Assembly (NCBI RefSeq): GCF_030064675.1
Contig: NZ_CP116413.1
Coordinates: 6,914,001-6,978,000 of the forward strand
Length of the DNA stretch: 64,000 nucleotides
Source of the DNA: Crossiella sp. CA-258035
GTDB taxonomy: Bacteria > Actinomycetota > Actinomycetes > Mycobacteriales > Pseudonocardiaceae
Reading direction: 5' to 3'
In this document: positions 27,301 to 34,661 of the stretch, piece after piece
Layout: every line of letters begins with the position of its first letter
Position numbering within the stretch: position 1 is the stretch's first letter
Position numbers and translations under genes: made by a program
Notes under the pieces: generated by a model
The model's database searches: none
What the model was told of the DNA's origin: nothing
The model's input: the letters and a program-made list of their open reading frames with translations, nothing else

Positions 27301-28259
27301 AGAAGCGTGACGCGGACAGCGTCCGGCGTTGGTGCGCCGAACTGGGCGAACTGTGCTCCTGGGCGTGGGAGGTGGCTGGGCGCGAGCTGTCCCTGGTCGC
27401 CGGGCAGCACGGCGGCGTGGTCCTTGTGCCAGTGGGGTCGTCCGGCCTTGTGCCCTGGCACGCCGCGCGGCGAACCGTTGACGGCGCGGACCGCTACCTG
27501 GTGCAGGACGCGACGATCTCTTACGCCCCGTCGGCTCGGCTGTTCTGCGACGTGGTCGGCCGGGACGAGGTCGTGGATGGGCGGCCGGTGCTGGTGGGCA
27601 ACCCCGCGCGGGACCTGCCGGTGGGTGCGGTCGAGGCGGTCGCGATCCGCGACGCGTTCTACCCCGGTGGTGCGTTCTACGGCGGGTTCAGCGGGCCTCC
27701 CCTGCCGTGGCGGCCCGCCGAGGACGGCCTCGGCACACCGGCCGAGGTGCTGCTCGCGATGGACGGACCGCTTCCGCTGCTGCACCTGGCGTGCCACGCC
27801 GTTGCGGACATGCGGCGCCCGTTGAACTCCGAGGTCCGCCTGGCCCGGGAACGGCTGTCCTCGCGACAGCTGCTGGGGGTGAGCCCGACGACGACCCTGC
27901 CGCTGGGCCTAGTGGTGCTGTCCGGCTGCACGACCAACGTGTCTGGTGTGGACTACGACGAGGCGCTGAGCCTGTCGGCCACCTTCCTCGCCATCGGCGC
28001 CCGTTCCGTGGTCGGCTCGCTGTGGCAGGTGCCTTCGGGGAGGACGACAGCGCAGCTGGTGTTCCTGTTTCACCACTACTTGCGCGCCGAGGGGATGTCC
28101 GCGGCCGAGGCGCTGCGCGCCGCGCAACTGTGGATGCTCGCCCCCGATCGCGAGTACCCGGCGACGATGCCCGAGCACATCCGCGGGATCCCGGCCACCT
28201 CTGGATTCGACCACCGGGACGTCGAGTGCTGGGCCGGGTTCACGCAGCTGGGTCAGTGA
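24387..28259 (+). CDS. large CHAT-domain protease-like protein (CHAT-2)
   Basis: 1290 aa; ATG with GGGTAAGG upstream. The first 880 residues or so are helical, acidic and TPR-like (WMMAAAIGHAELGQWGQAIRRGEEAA near residue 90 is the clearest repeat). The CHAT domain follows, with VVLVPVGSSGLVPWHAAR, the His motif LHLACHA (His1137) and the Cys motif VLSGCTTN (Cys1181), so the catalytic dyad is intact. The C-terminus (FHHYLRAEGMSAAEALRAAQLW ... AGFTQLGQ) matches CHAT-1 closely, so the protease domains are paralogous while the N-terminal sensors differ. It is coupled to the frameshifted gene before it. Probably a second protease arm with its own trigger. Confidence 0.88.
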   Translation: MTIDGQQSGGPSTEEVLAMAGRLVEQLATAPETLAPALAGAVGLIRLYDIDLEDDDFRVQIGDSLDLLRHGITGDPDNSNRGDWMMAAAIGHAELGQWGQAIRRGEEAAAWSYEDDAAADFTRIELANLYLDRAGYVMSTQADNPHQASDELHDLPALLAGLADAAATRSTETVLRVNQARAVALRWEDGGADGDLDAALKLLQDNIFLLPRNASHHEDLALFAGVCHQLLARGKEVPRDDAIAALESVIAAEPEPSPDHHWLLAQLLDHRHPGGDVEVEAEVRDRIIASLAVAAPHGDALTWEQYGTALAERGNDNDNMDDHREAIVWLARYLEQQDPAERHAWVPWVDISAAHYALMRADDGVAHADEVVHRVTRALTIGIPDEDIAHTLRRFRLDAVFLDGNRPDLDRFIATHPVKDWLLEAQRLVEEKAADGPLSEEVALLAAMTGIGWYYLAIGAWHHVVTHPAEVPILLDGISRMLHAAEQIDDMPPKCRRLLHVLVELMSNQRKLLAGDDDVDLTAAKAALVDPALANEHSDIVQLVGLISVTLSSGSASLSAFELGERVLANRSGVLTRSAEDARELEGIRLLFTAFRLYRTDVPLAEVRAAVARAEEVLSTLPRTLVIEPLALLCGTLHRAFESLDSPQHPAPQVLTGSWIDPVMASISLVEEIAAASNRADTGALRAILHRLDDVSEPPPVLVSGLSMVENLRASAHLALARLEPWNREVIDNAIELHRDCHTQHQPQEELLAPSRMTLARLLRLRDAPGDREWSRRLGLELLWVATWKVLVQSNGDHALEMARNASTAVDELTAWCLDDDAIDDLVQVVDARRGLVLKAAGTGRTVAEQLRRIGRDDLAERWTASGGRDELLLPDWQGPDEDWGALRRTVLRELASRPDELVDRPSVAEVQNALRRHGSGCLVYLLPANRHHDGLALLVPAHGRARIRMLPGLRVDTVVERYRLAYEERAEKRDADSVRRWCAELGELCSWAWEVAGRELSLVAGQHGGVVLVPVGSSGLVPWHAARRTVDGADRYLVQDATISYAPSARLFCDVVGRDEVVDGRPVLVGNPARDLPVGAVEAVAIRDAFYPGGAFYGGFSGPPLPWRPAEDGLGTPAEVLLAMDGPLPLLHLACHAVADMRRPLNSEVRLARERLSSRQLLGVSPTTTLPLGLVVLSGCTTNVSGVDYDEALSLSATFLAIGARSVVGSLWQVPSGRTTAQLVFLFHHYLRAEGMSAAEALRAAQLWMLAPDREYPATMPEHIRGIPATSGFDHRDVECWAGFTQLGQ

Positions 28260-28297
28260 GATCCCGCGACACGCCGCGGTGCGGCGGTCGCGGGGTC
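28260..28297. terminator. bidirectional terminator between CHAT-2 and the lipoprotein operon
   Basis: A near-perfect 17-bp stem (one bulged A, one G-T pair) with a 3-4-nt loop fills the gap between two convergent transcription units. Confidence 0.75.
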
Positions 28298-28326
28298 CCT
28301 CACCTGGCGGGCACCCTGCCCCTCGC

Positions 28327-29064
28327 TCACCGGGCGAAGACCAGTGCGAGGGGTTCCGCTTGCGGGCCGCCGGGGTATCCCAGACGCAGCACCAGGCGGT
28401 AGTCATCCAGCGTCAACCAGACCGGCGTCGACGGCCACGACCGCAGGCTTTCCACGCCCTTGGCTCGATCCGGGTGGACACGGACCAGCGCGCGCCAGTA
28501 GAGCGCGCGGAGGCCTTCCGTGTAGGCGCAGTACTGGGCACCCCGCGCCTGCGCCTCCCGCAACGCGCTGACGACCACCGCCTCCAGCTTGGCGAGAGCC
28601 TCGAACTCCTCCTCCAACTGCGCCTTGACCGCGTCGACGGCGGCGCGCAACGGACCGATTTGCTTCCGCCGGTCGGCCTGATTGCGAGCGCGGATCGACT
28701 CCTCAGGCAGGTCCTCCTCGCCCGCGCCCCGCCGGGTCGCCTCGGCCTCGCCGAGGGGGACGTCCGCCACGGTCAAGGCGGCGGCCGACTCGGCCAACCT
28801 CATCTTGGCCGACGCGATCCGCCGGTACCGCACCTCGATGTCGGCCACCGTGTTCTGTGAGCCCGTCACGAACTCCTGCAGAACCCGGTCGACCACCTCG
28901 TTGCGCCGCTCGACCAGCGCCTGCTCGTGCGGCGTGTGCGACAACGGTTCGCCGTCACGCACTTCGGGGATACCGCGCTTGCCGTCACGCCTGCCGTGCC
29001 GGTCCTCGCGGAACCTGACCGCCCAGCCGAGTTTGAGCATGGTGAACTGGACCCTGTCGCTCAC
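28327..29064 (-). CDS. coiled-coil protein, last gene of the OmpA-lipoprotein operon
   Basis: 245 aa. The GTG at 29064 overlaps the stop of the upstream gene (GTGA) and has GGAGG five bases upstream, so it is preferred to the TTG at 29076. Residues 55-180 are rich in Ala, Glu, Arg and Leu with heptad spacing (ERRNEVVDRVLQEFV, AAVDAVKAQLEEEFEALAKLEAVV), a long coiled coil. The C-terminal 60 residues look globular (WLTLDDYRLVLRLGYPGG). No membrane helix. It may be the cytosolic partner of the four-helix membrane protein encoded just before it. No family recognised. Confidence 0.72.
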   Translation of the reverse strand: MSDRVQFTMLKLGWAVRFREDRHGRRDGKRGIPEVRDGEPLSHTPHEQALVERRNEVVDRVLQEFVTGSQNTVADIEVRYRRIASAKMRLAESAAALTVADVPLGEAEATRRGAGEEDLPEESIRARNQADRRKQIGPLRAAVDAVKAQLEEEFEALAKLEAVVVSALREAQARGAQYCAYTEGLRALYWRALVRVHPDRAKGVESLRSWPSTPVWLTLDDYRLVLRLGYPGGPQAEPLALVFAR

Positions 29065-29900
29065 GGCGTCCTCCAAGTCGTCGGGCCGGGCGGGCTGGAG
29101 TCAGCCGGACCGGCGTCCTGGTGGCACACCAACGCCGTCGTCGCCCGCGGGTCGCCTTGCGCCTCGGCCATCAGGTGGCGGACCCGCTGCTTCAGGCTCG
29201 CGGCGAGACTGACCAGCTGGTCGACCGCGTACTGCAACCGCATCGGAACCGCCTCCAGCTCAGCCCGCTGGACCTCCATCGCCCCGTCGTGGCGGTCGAA
29301 CCGCTTGGTCGCCGAACGCACCCACCAGCGCAGGCGCTGCGTCCGGCGTGCGCTCTGCCGACGCTGCCGCTGGAGGTCGTCGTGGCCGAACACGCCTACA
29401 CCCGACGCCACCGCGCCGGTCAGCACCAGGAGGACGGTCAGCAGCAACGCCATGCTGACGTCCACCGGGGGCTCCTCCGTCGCGGTCTGCCCGCCGAGCG
29501 TCATGGTGGATCCGGTGGTCCCCGCCGAGGTGAACTGGTCGGTAGGGTGCAGGTAGCGGAATACGAACGATCCCGCCACTCCACCCAGCCACAACAGCCA
29601 AAATCCGACGGCGGCGAGCGCGTGGCGACGTCCCCGGTGTTCGACGGCACGCAGGGTGAACTCGGTGGCCAGCCAGGCCGTTGCCGTCAGCGTCACCGCG
29701 AAACCGGCCGCGATCACCCAGCTTTGCCACTCCGCGCTTGCGGTGTTCTCCGCCAGCATCGTCTTGAGCAGCGGGACGTCTACGCCCAGTAGGGCGATCA
29801 GCAGCACCCAGCCGAGGACGGCTGAGTACGGGCTGTCTCCGAGGTGGCGCAACGACGTCCTACCGGGTGTCTTGTAGGCCGCGGTCAACTCGTTGGTCAC
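29061..29900 (-). CDS. four-helix membrane protein with helical cytosolic tail
   Basis: 279 aa; GTG preceded by GGGAGGGG. Membrane helices lie near residues 25-47, 61-85, 93-117 and 148-174. A Thr/Gly-rich loop sits between the third and fourth helices, and a basic helical tail of about 100 residues follows (QRQRRQSARRTQRLRWW). The start overlaps the end of the upstream gene by 41 bases. Together with the OmpA-like lipoprotein it could form a membrane complex anchored to the cell wall. Sequence order and helix spacing do not match MotA, so I do not call it a stator. Confidence 0.72.
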   Translation of the reverse strand: MTNELTAAYKTPGRTSLRHLGDSPYSAVLGWVLLIALLGVDVPLLKTMLAENTASAEWQSWVIAAGFAVTLTATAWLATEFTLRAVEHRGRRHALAAVGFWLLWLGGVAGSFVFRYLHPTDQFTSAGTTGSTMTLGGQTATEEPPVDVSMALLLTVLLVLTGAVASGVGVFGHDDLQRQRRQSARRTQRLRWWVRSATKRFDRHDGAMEVQRAELEAVPMRLQYAVDQLVSLAASLKQRVRHLMAEAQGDPRATTALVCHQDAGPADSSPPGPTTWRTP

Positions 29901-30378
29901 GTGGTGCCCCTCCCAATGCCGGTGCCTGCATCGACCGCGTCGTCCCGTTCGACCGGCTCTCGCAAACGCCCCGCCGTGCGGCGAGCATGCGGTCTAGCTC
30001 GTCCAGCTTGATGCTCTCGCCCGCCAACGCGGAGGCGAGGTCGCCCCGGCGCCGCTCGGCACGATCCCGCTTGCGCCGGTGGCGAAGCACGACCCGCAGC
30101 GCGTGGGTGTGCCAGCGACTCGCCTCTTCGGTGATGCGGCACTGGTCGACCCGTCGATCCGCCTCGATCATGGCGTCGAACATGTCGCCGGTGCCCAGGT
30201 CGACCGCGCCTGCCGCGATCGCCGAACGGACCGCGGCTTCGAGCCGCCCGCGGTACTCCGCACCGCCGATCTCCGGTGCGGACAGACCGAAGTCAATGAT
30301 CCGCAGGATGCGGCACGACCACCACCGCGTCCGCTCTGGTCGGGGCCGTGCCCCGGACTTGACCACGACCCGCTCCAT
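29860..30378 (-). CDS. small basic soluble protein of unknown function
   Basis: 172 aa; the ATG at 30378 shares one base with the stop of the lipoprotein gene (TGATG), showing coupling. The middle has a helical region (LEAAVRSAIAAGAVDLGTGDMFDAMIEADRRVDQ) and a very basic one (RHRRKRDRAERRRGDLA). No signal peptide or membrane helix. The last 41 bases overlap the next gene, so the C-terminus may be poorly conserved. Function unknown. Confidence 0.6.
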   Translation of the reverse strand: MERVVVKSGARPRPERTRWWSCRILRIIDFGLSAPEIGGAEYRGRLEAAVRSAIAAGAVDLGTGDMFDAMIEADRRVDQCRITEEASRWHTHALRVVLRHRRKRDRAERRRGDLASALAGESIKLDELDRMLAARRGVCESRSNGTTRSMQAPALGGAPRDQRVDRGLQDTR

Positions 30379-31532
30379 CAGTTGTGGACAGTTACGCGCA
30401 CGGTGCGGTTGAGAGCTGCCTTATCCGGCAACAGGTGCCCCTGGTCGTCGTGGTCCACGACGTAGTCGGGGTGAAAGCTGCCGACGCCGGAGGCGCCGAC
30501 CCGGTCCCCCGGTACCCCCAGCTCGTCGACCAGCAGGGTGCGCAAGGCGTTCGCGCGATCGGTTGACAGCGACACCTGGCCTGACCGGTCGCCCACCCTG
30601 GCCGTAGTGCCGACCAGGTCGAGGCGCCCACCGGAGCGCCGGACGTGCTCGGCGAACAGCCGGAGCACCTCCACGGCGTCGGCACGGTCGAGCAAATCGG
30701 CGCTGTCCGCGACGAAGAACGCTGCGGCTGGAAGTGGACGGGTCTCCCGGTCCTCCAGCCGCCCCAAGTCCACCGAAGCCGGGGTGACCGGCACGGTCGC
30801 CACCGGTGGTACCTCGGTCCAGGCCGGACCGTTCATGGGCCGCTGGTCCGGCGGTTGCACGTCGGCGCCCGCCCTGGTCAGCACCTCCTTCCAGATGGCG
30901 ATGAGGTTCGACCGCTCGGGGGTGCTGAGCACCTGCTGCGGCGGCATGACATCGCCAAGGCCGCGCAGCGTTACCCGGATCCCGCCGAGGATGGGCAGGT
31001 GGCCACCGCGCTCCAGCGCGTCGGCGACCTCCTTGGGTGCAGCCATCAGCATGCCCGGCTTGCCGAAGGAGAGGGCGCCGGCGGTCGACAGGCCGCTCGA
31101 CTCGACCACCATGGTCTTCGGCTTCCGTTCCAATGACCGCGCGCCCAGTTCGATCGCCGCAAGCAGGTCGAGTTCCGCAGTGGTGGGGCGCACGGAGGAC
31201 AGCTTGGCGCGCAGATCCGCCTTCCGGTCCCGCACTTCCTTGTTCCGGGCGTCAGGGCCAGGCGCCCGCGACACCAGATCGGCGGTGATCACGACCTCGG
31301 GCTTGCCGTCGGCCCGGACGACAGCCAGAGTCGCCTGTCGGTCCACAGCGTCATCCAGGAGGTCCGGCGAGGCGACTGCGGGACGGTTCGCGTGTGTCCC
31401 AAGGACGTACGCGACCGACCCTCGATCGGCTGCCGTGCACGCACATGTGTCGCCCTCCGTACAAGCGGCCAGCACGACCGCGACTACGACGGCTTTCACC
31501 GCGATGACGAGCGTCTTCATCGGTAAGCGCAC
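30378..31532 (-). CDS. lipoprotein with C-terminal OmpA-like peptidoglycan-binding domain
   Basis: 384 aa; the GTG at 31532 has AGGAG six bases upstream. A hydrophobic leader ends in a lipobox (VVLAAC), so it is a lipoprotein. The C-terminal 120 residues have OmpA/MotB features: a LVGTTARVG strand, LSTDRANALRTLLVDELGVPGDRV, then the GxGSFHP turn and NRTVRVTV ending. The usual TD diaminopimelate-binding Asp is replaced by Ala, while the Arg in 'DRA' is kept. First gene of a four-gene leftward operon. It probably anchors the complex to the wall. OmpA-domain proteins occur in some defence complexes, but the partners here differ. Confidence 0.82.
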   Translation of the reverse strand: MRLPMKTLVIAVKAVVVAVVLAACTEGDTCACTAADRGSVAYVLGTHANRPAVASPDLLDDAVDRQATLAVVRADGKPEVVITADLVSRAPGPDARNKEVRDRKADLRAKLSSVRPTTAELDLLAAIELGARSLERKPKTMVVESSGLSTAGALSFGKPGMLMAAPKEVADALERGGHLPILGGIRVTLRGLGDVMPPQQVLSTPERSNLIAIWKEVLTRAGADVQPPDQRPMNGPAWTEVPPVATVPVTPASVDLGRLEDRETRPLPAAAFFVADSADLLDRADAVEVLRLFAEHVRRSGGRLDLVGTTARVGDRSGQVSLSTDRANALRTLLVDELGVPGDRVGASGVGSFHPDYVVDHDDQGHLLPDKAALNRTVRVTVHN

Positions 31533-31695
31533 CAAGGTCTCCTCTTGTCCACGCAGCGCTCGGGCGGACGACAGCGCCGAAACATGACTGTCGTCGGCAA
31601 CCGGGGATGCTTTGCAGAAAAGTGACGGACCGCCGACTCAGAAGTCCTGGTCCGAAAACCCCAGGTGGCGGGGTTGTGGATTCCTACCTCGACTC
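31533..31695. other. right-end spacer of the island
   Basis: No gene seen. A segment matching part of the tRNA-Val anticodon arm with a short deletion (CTACC then TCGACTC at about 31684-31695) directly precedes the right repeat, so the tRNA-derived copy may be longer than the 51 bp listed. Confidence 0.4.
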
Positions 31696-31746
31696 GGGGC
31701 CACTAGTCCCATCCCAGCATCTTCCACTCGTTATATTTGCAGCTCA
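31696..31746 (+). repeat. right att-like direct repeat (degenerate tRNA-Val 3' end)
   Basis: Matches 5494-5544 at 42 of 51 positions in the same orientation, including GTTATATTTGCAG. It marks the likely right boundary of the island. Confidence 0.75.
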
Positions 31747-31818
31747 ACGATGGTCTCAGCGGAAGCACTGGGGCTGCGGCGCACATCGTGGCGGCCGGCC
31801 GGGACCAGAGGGGATGTG

Positions 31819-32440
31819 ATGGCGATCTCCCGCCTGTCCTTCGACATCCTCGGCCCGGTCCCGGTCCCGGTGGACGAGGTGCACACCTCGGTGCTGGTGA
31901 CCCAGCAGGGCCGCACCATCGAGCTGGTGGAGGCCGCGGCGGCGCACGCTAGGCGGCACGTGGTCCGATTGCGCGCCTGGCTGGTACGGGAGCGGGAGAC
32001 CGCCGCGCTCGCGGGCACGCACTTTCCCCGGCTGCCGGTACCGGAAGAACTGCCGGTCTGGGATATGACCTCGGTGTGGCGCAGCGAGTTCGTCTCCTCG
32101 ATCCAGATCCGACGCAGGGAGCTCGAGCCCGGTCGGTCGATGTCCTGGATCCGCACCGACGTGCCGCTGGTCGAGGGTGAGGAGGTCAGTCAGCTGGCTG
32201 GCTTGGTGGGTCTGCTGGACACCGCGAACGGGCTGGCCGTGCGGGCGGATCCGGACGAGGTGGCCTTCAGAACGTCAATCTCACCGCGCCTCTGTTCCGC
32301 AAGCCGCGCGAGCCATGGCTGGGCTTCGACTTCAGCGTCTAATTTGGACAGGCCGGAGGCTCGCCAATGCGGTGCTGCACGACGTGGAGAGGCCGATCGA
32401 CTCGGTGAACCAGATCCGCACGGTGCGGCCAAAGCCTGCC
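31819..32440 (+). pseudogene. thioesterase-like protein, broken by frameshifts and a stop
   Basis: ATG 31819 opens an acyl-CoA thioesterase-like (hotdog) protein (MAISRLSFDILGPVPVPVDEV... to DEVAF). Near 32268 the frame shifts: the expected continuation (QNVNLTAPLFRKPREPWLGFDF) is in another frame and hits a TAA near 32341. The last strands (AVLHDVERPIDSVNQIRTVRPKP) are in a third frame. At least two indels are needed to restore it, so it is a true pseudogene rather than a single base-call error. It begins 73 bases after the right att-like repeat and may have been damaged when the island inserted. Confidence 0.8.
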
Positions 32441-32574
32441 GGTGGTCCGACCACCGACCGGGGCGAGACGTGCGCGCCCCGCGCGGCAGTCTGCGGGTCG
32501 GCGATTGGGGCACCGGTTTGTTGCCACTCACCCGCCGCGGGTCGCCTTCCCGCTGTGTGTGTGGGTGGGTGGCG

Positions 32575-33429
32575 TCAGGCCGTGGCCACCGCGGCGATTC
32601 CGGCCAGCACCAGGGCCGCGCCGATGAGTCTGCGCACCGGGTTCGCCTCGCCGAACCAGCGCCAGGCCAGGAACGCGCCGAGCACAATGGACAGTTCCCG
32701 CATCGGTGCGACCACACTGAGCGGGGCCAGCCGCATCGCGTACAGCACCAGCACGTAGGCCAGTGGGGAGAGCACCGCGATCACCAGGACCTCGGTGCGG
32801 TGCGCCCGCCACACCGCGCGGGTGCGTTCGGGCTGCCGCAGCGCAACCGGGGTCAGGAACAGGCTCTGGGCAAGGGAACCGAGGCAGAAGTAGACCAGCG
32901 GCGGGACCGCGAGGGTGGTCACCGAGTAGGCGTCCCACAGGGTGTACCCGGCGATCGCGACGCCGGTCAGTCCGCCGTAGAGCAGGCTGGTGTTCAGCGC
33001 GCCGCGCCGGCCGGTGGGGCCGAGGCCGATCACGAACACCCCGGCCACGATCGCGCCCGCGCCGAGCAGTCCGGTCCAGCCGGGGCGTTCGCCGAGCACC
33101 AGCACCGCGGCCAGCACGGTCAGCAGCGGGCCGCTGCCGCGGGCCACCGGGTAGACCACCGACATGTCGCCGACGGCGTAGCCGTGCTGGAGCACCAGCG
33201 CGTAGGCGGCGTGCAGCACGGCGCTGACCGCGACCGCGAGCAGCCAGGTCCACTGGGCCGGGGTGTCGCCGAAGACGAAGGCGAGCACGGCGGCCGGGCC
33301 GCAGATCACCACCGAGGCGACCTGGTAGAGCCACACGAACGGCGCTCCGCCCGTCCCGGCGCGCTTGGCGGCGAAGTTCCACAGCGCGTGCATCACCGCT
33401 GCCAGCAGTACCAGGACGATCGCGGTCAC
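32575..33429 (-). CDS. EamA/DMT-superfamily transporter
   Basis: 284 aa; GTG start. The longer open frame upstream is a shadow of the SGNH hydrolase gene. About ten hydrophobic helices in two EamA-like halves are visible, each ending in the usual pattern (first half near LGERPGWTGLLGAGAIVAGVFVIG, second near AWRWFGEANPVRRLIGAALVLAGI). Such proteins export or import small metabolites; the substrate is unknown. Divergent from the hydrolase gene. Confidence 0.85.
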   Translation of the reverse strand: MTAIVLVLLAAVMHALWNFAAKRAGTGGAPFVWLYQVASVVICGPAAVLAFVFGDTPAQWTWLLAVAVSAVLHAAYALVLQHGYAVGDMSVVYPVARGSGPLLTVLAAVLVLGERPGWTGLLGAGAIVAGVFVIGLGPTGRRGALNTSLLYGGLTGVAIAGYTLWDAYSVTTLAVPPLVYFCLGSLAQSLFLTPVALRQPERTRAVWRAHRTEVLVIAVLSPLAYVLVLYAMRLAPLSVVAPMRELSIVLGAFLAWRWFGEANPVRRLIGAALVLAGIAAVATA

Positions 33430-33564
33430 CAGCCCATCCTGTGCTCGCGGGCAAGGCCAGTCGAGTGATTTGTGTGCGCGGTCATGCGGAGCGATTGACA
33501 GCGGCGATCTTCGGGCGCGACAGTTCAGGCAGAGCGAACGCCTTGTGGCCCAAGGGAGTTCGGC

Positions 33565-34284
33565 ATGACGGTGCGCAGAGTCGGCAGAGTTCCGGCGATC
33601 CTGGTCGCGATCAGCGCGGTGGTCGCCATGGCCTGGGTGGTGCCACCGCCACAGCTGCGCATCCTGCCGCTGGGCGACTCGATCACCGGCGCGCCGGGCT
33701 GCTGGCGCGCCGAGCTCTGGCACCGGTTGCGGGAGCGCGGGCACACCGCCATCGACTTCGTCGGCACCAGGACCGGCGGCAGCTGCGGCACGACCTACGA
33801 CCGGGACCACGCCGGCTACAGCGGCTTCCGGGCCACCGTGATCGCCAGGGAGAACCTGCTGCCGTCCTGGCTGGCCACCGCCAGACCCGATGTGGTGCTG
33901 ATTCATTTGGGTACCAACGACCTGTGGCACGGGGTCGGCACCGAGGCGGTGCTGGCCGCCTACGGGAAGCTGGTCGAGCAGATCCGCGCGCACAACCCGG
34001 TCACCCGGATCCTGCTCGCCCAGATCATCCCGATGGCGCCGCGCGGCTGCGCGTCCTGCGGGCAGCGGGTGGTGGCGCTGAACCGGGCGATCCCCGGCTG
34101 GGCGGCGGCGCGGTCCACGGCGCGCTCGCCGATCGTGGTGGTGGACCAGTGGACCGGGTTCGACCCCGCCGCCGACACCAACGATGGCGTGCACCCGGTC
34201 GACTCCGGTTTCCGCAAGATAGCCGCCCGCTGGTTTCCCGCGGTGGCCGCGGCCCTCGCGACGCCCGTTACGTCACCCAGGTGA
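33565..34284 (+). CDS. secreted SGNH/GDSL hydrolase
   Basis: 239 aa; ATG with GGGAG upstream. An N-terminal signal peptide or anchor (residues 8-27) is followed by the SGNH blocks: LPLGDSITGA (Ser), the Gly block near SGFRATV, LGTNDLW (Asn) and DGVHPV (catalytic Asp-His). Four Cys (GCW, SCG, and CASC near residue 168) could form disulfides, as expected outside the cell. This type includes carbohydrate esterases that deacetylate polysaccharides; the actual substrate is unknown. Confidence 0.87.
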   Translation: MTVRRVGRVPAILVAISAVVAMAWVVPPPQLRILPLGDSITGAPGCWRAELWHRLRERGHTAIDFVGTRTGGSCGTTYDRDHAGYSGFRATVIARENLLPSWLATARPDVVLIHLGTNDLWHGVGTEAVLAAYGKLVEQIRAHNPVTRILLAQIIPMAPRGCASCGQRVVALNRAIPGWAAARSTARSPIVVVDQWTGFDPAADTNDGVHPVDSGFRKIAARWFPAVAAALATPVTSPR

Positions 34285-34661
34285 CAGGGCAGCGCGGACT
34301 GCACCCTTTCGGCCTAAGTGCCGGTGCGCTGATTGACCGGGATTAATCACTCTTAGCAGAAAATGTGCCCAGCTATCTTGGTCATGGCCTCTTGTTGTCA
34401 GCGCCAGAACTGAAGAGGAGTAACGGAGTGGCCAAGATTGCCCGGGAACTCCGATCGCGTTCTTCAGGTCATTGACGGTGCCAATGACCCTCCCTAAGCT
34501 GCCGACCACGCTAGATTCGATCTGGCGACTCTGGGGAGAAGCAGACTCAGCGCGACGCGGGGGCGAAAGCGGTGCTATTCACCGCGTTCTGTTCCGTGTT
34601 GGCACCGATCATGGGGGCTTCATTTGGAATGGGCGGATTCGCGCTGCCGAGGCGGCGTCCG
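34285..34661. promoter_or_regulatory. upstream region of the biosynthetic cluster
   Basis: A 377-bp stretch with no large gene, richer in A/T than its surroundings around 34330-34390. It holds an imperfect palindrome TGATT-N10-AATCA (34330-34349), which overlaps a -35-like TTGACC and could be an operator, and a 15-codon leader ORF at 34428. The regulator is unknown; the cluster's LuxR protein is a candidate. Confidence 0.4.
34428..34475 (+). CDS. putative 15-codon leader peptide
   Basis: GTG start seven bases after GAGGAG; encodes MAKIARELRSRSSGH. The strong ribosome-binding site and its place before the first biosynthetic gene suggest a leader, but it could also be a chance ORF. Confidence 0.3.
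   Translation: MAKIARELRSRSSGH

Noticed and set aside
29061-31532. Zorya-like or flagellar-stator-like module
   Set aside because: The OmpA domain fits, but the four-helix protein lacks the MotA-like order of helices and loop, so I only mention the analogy.
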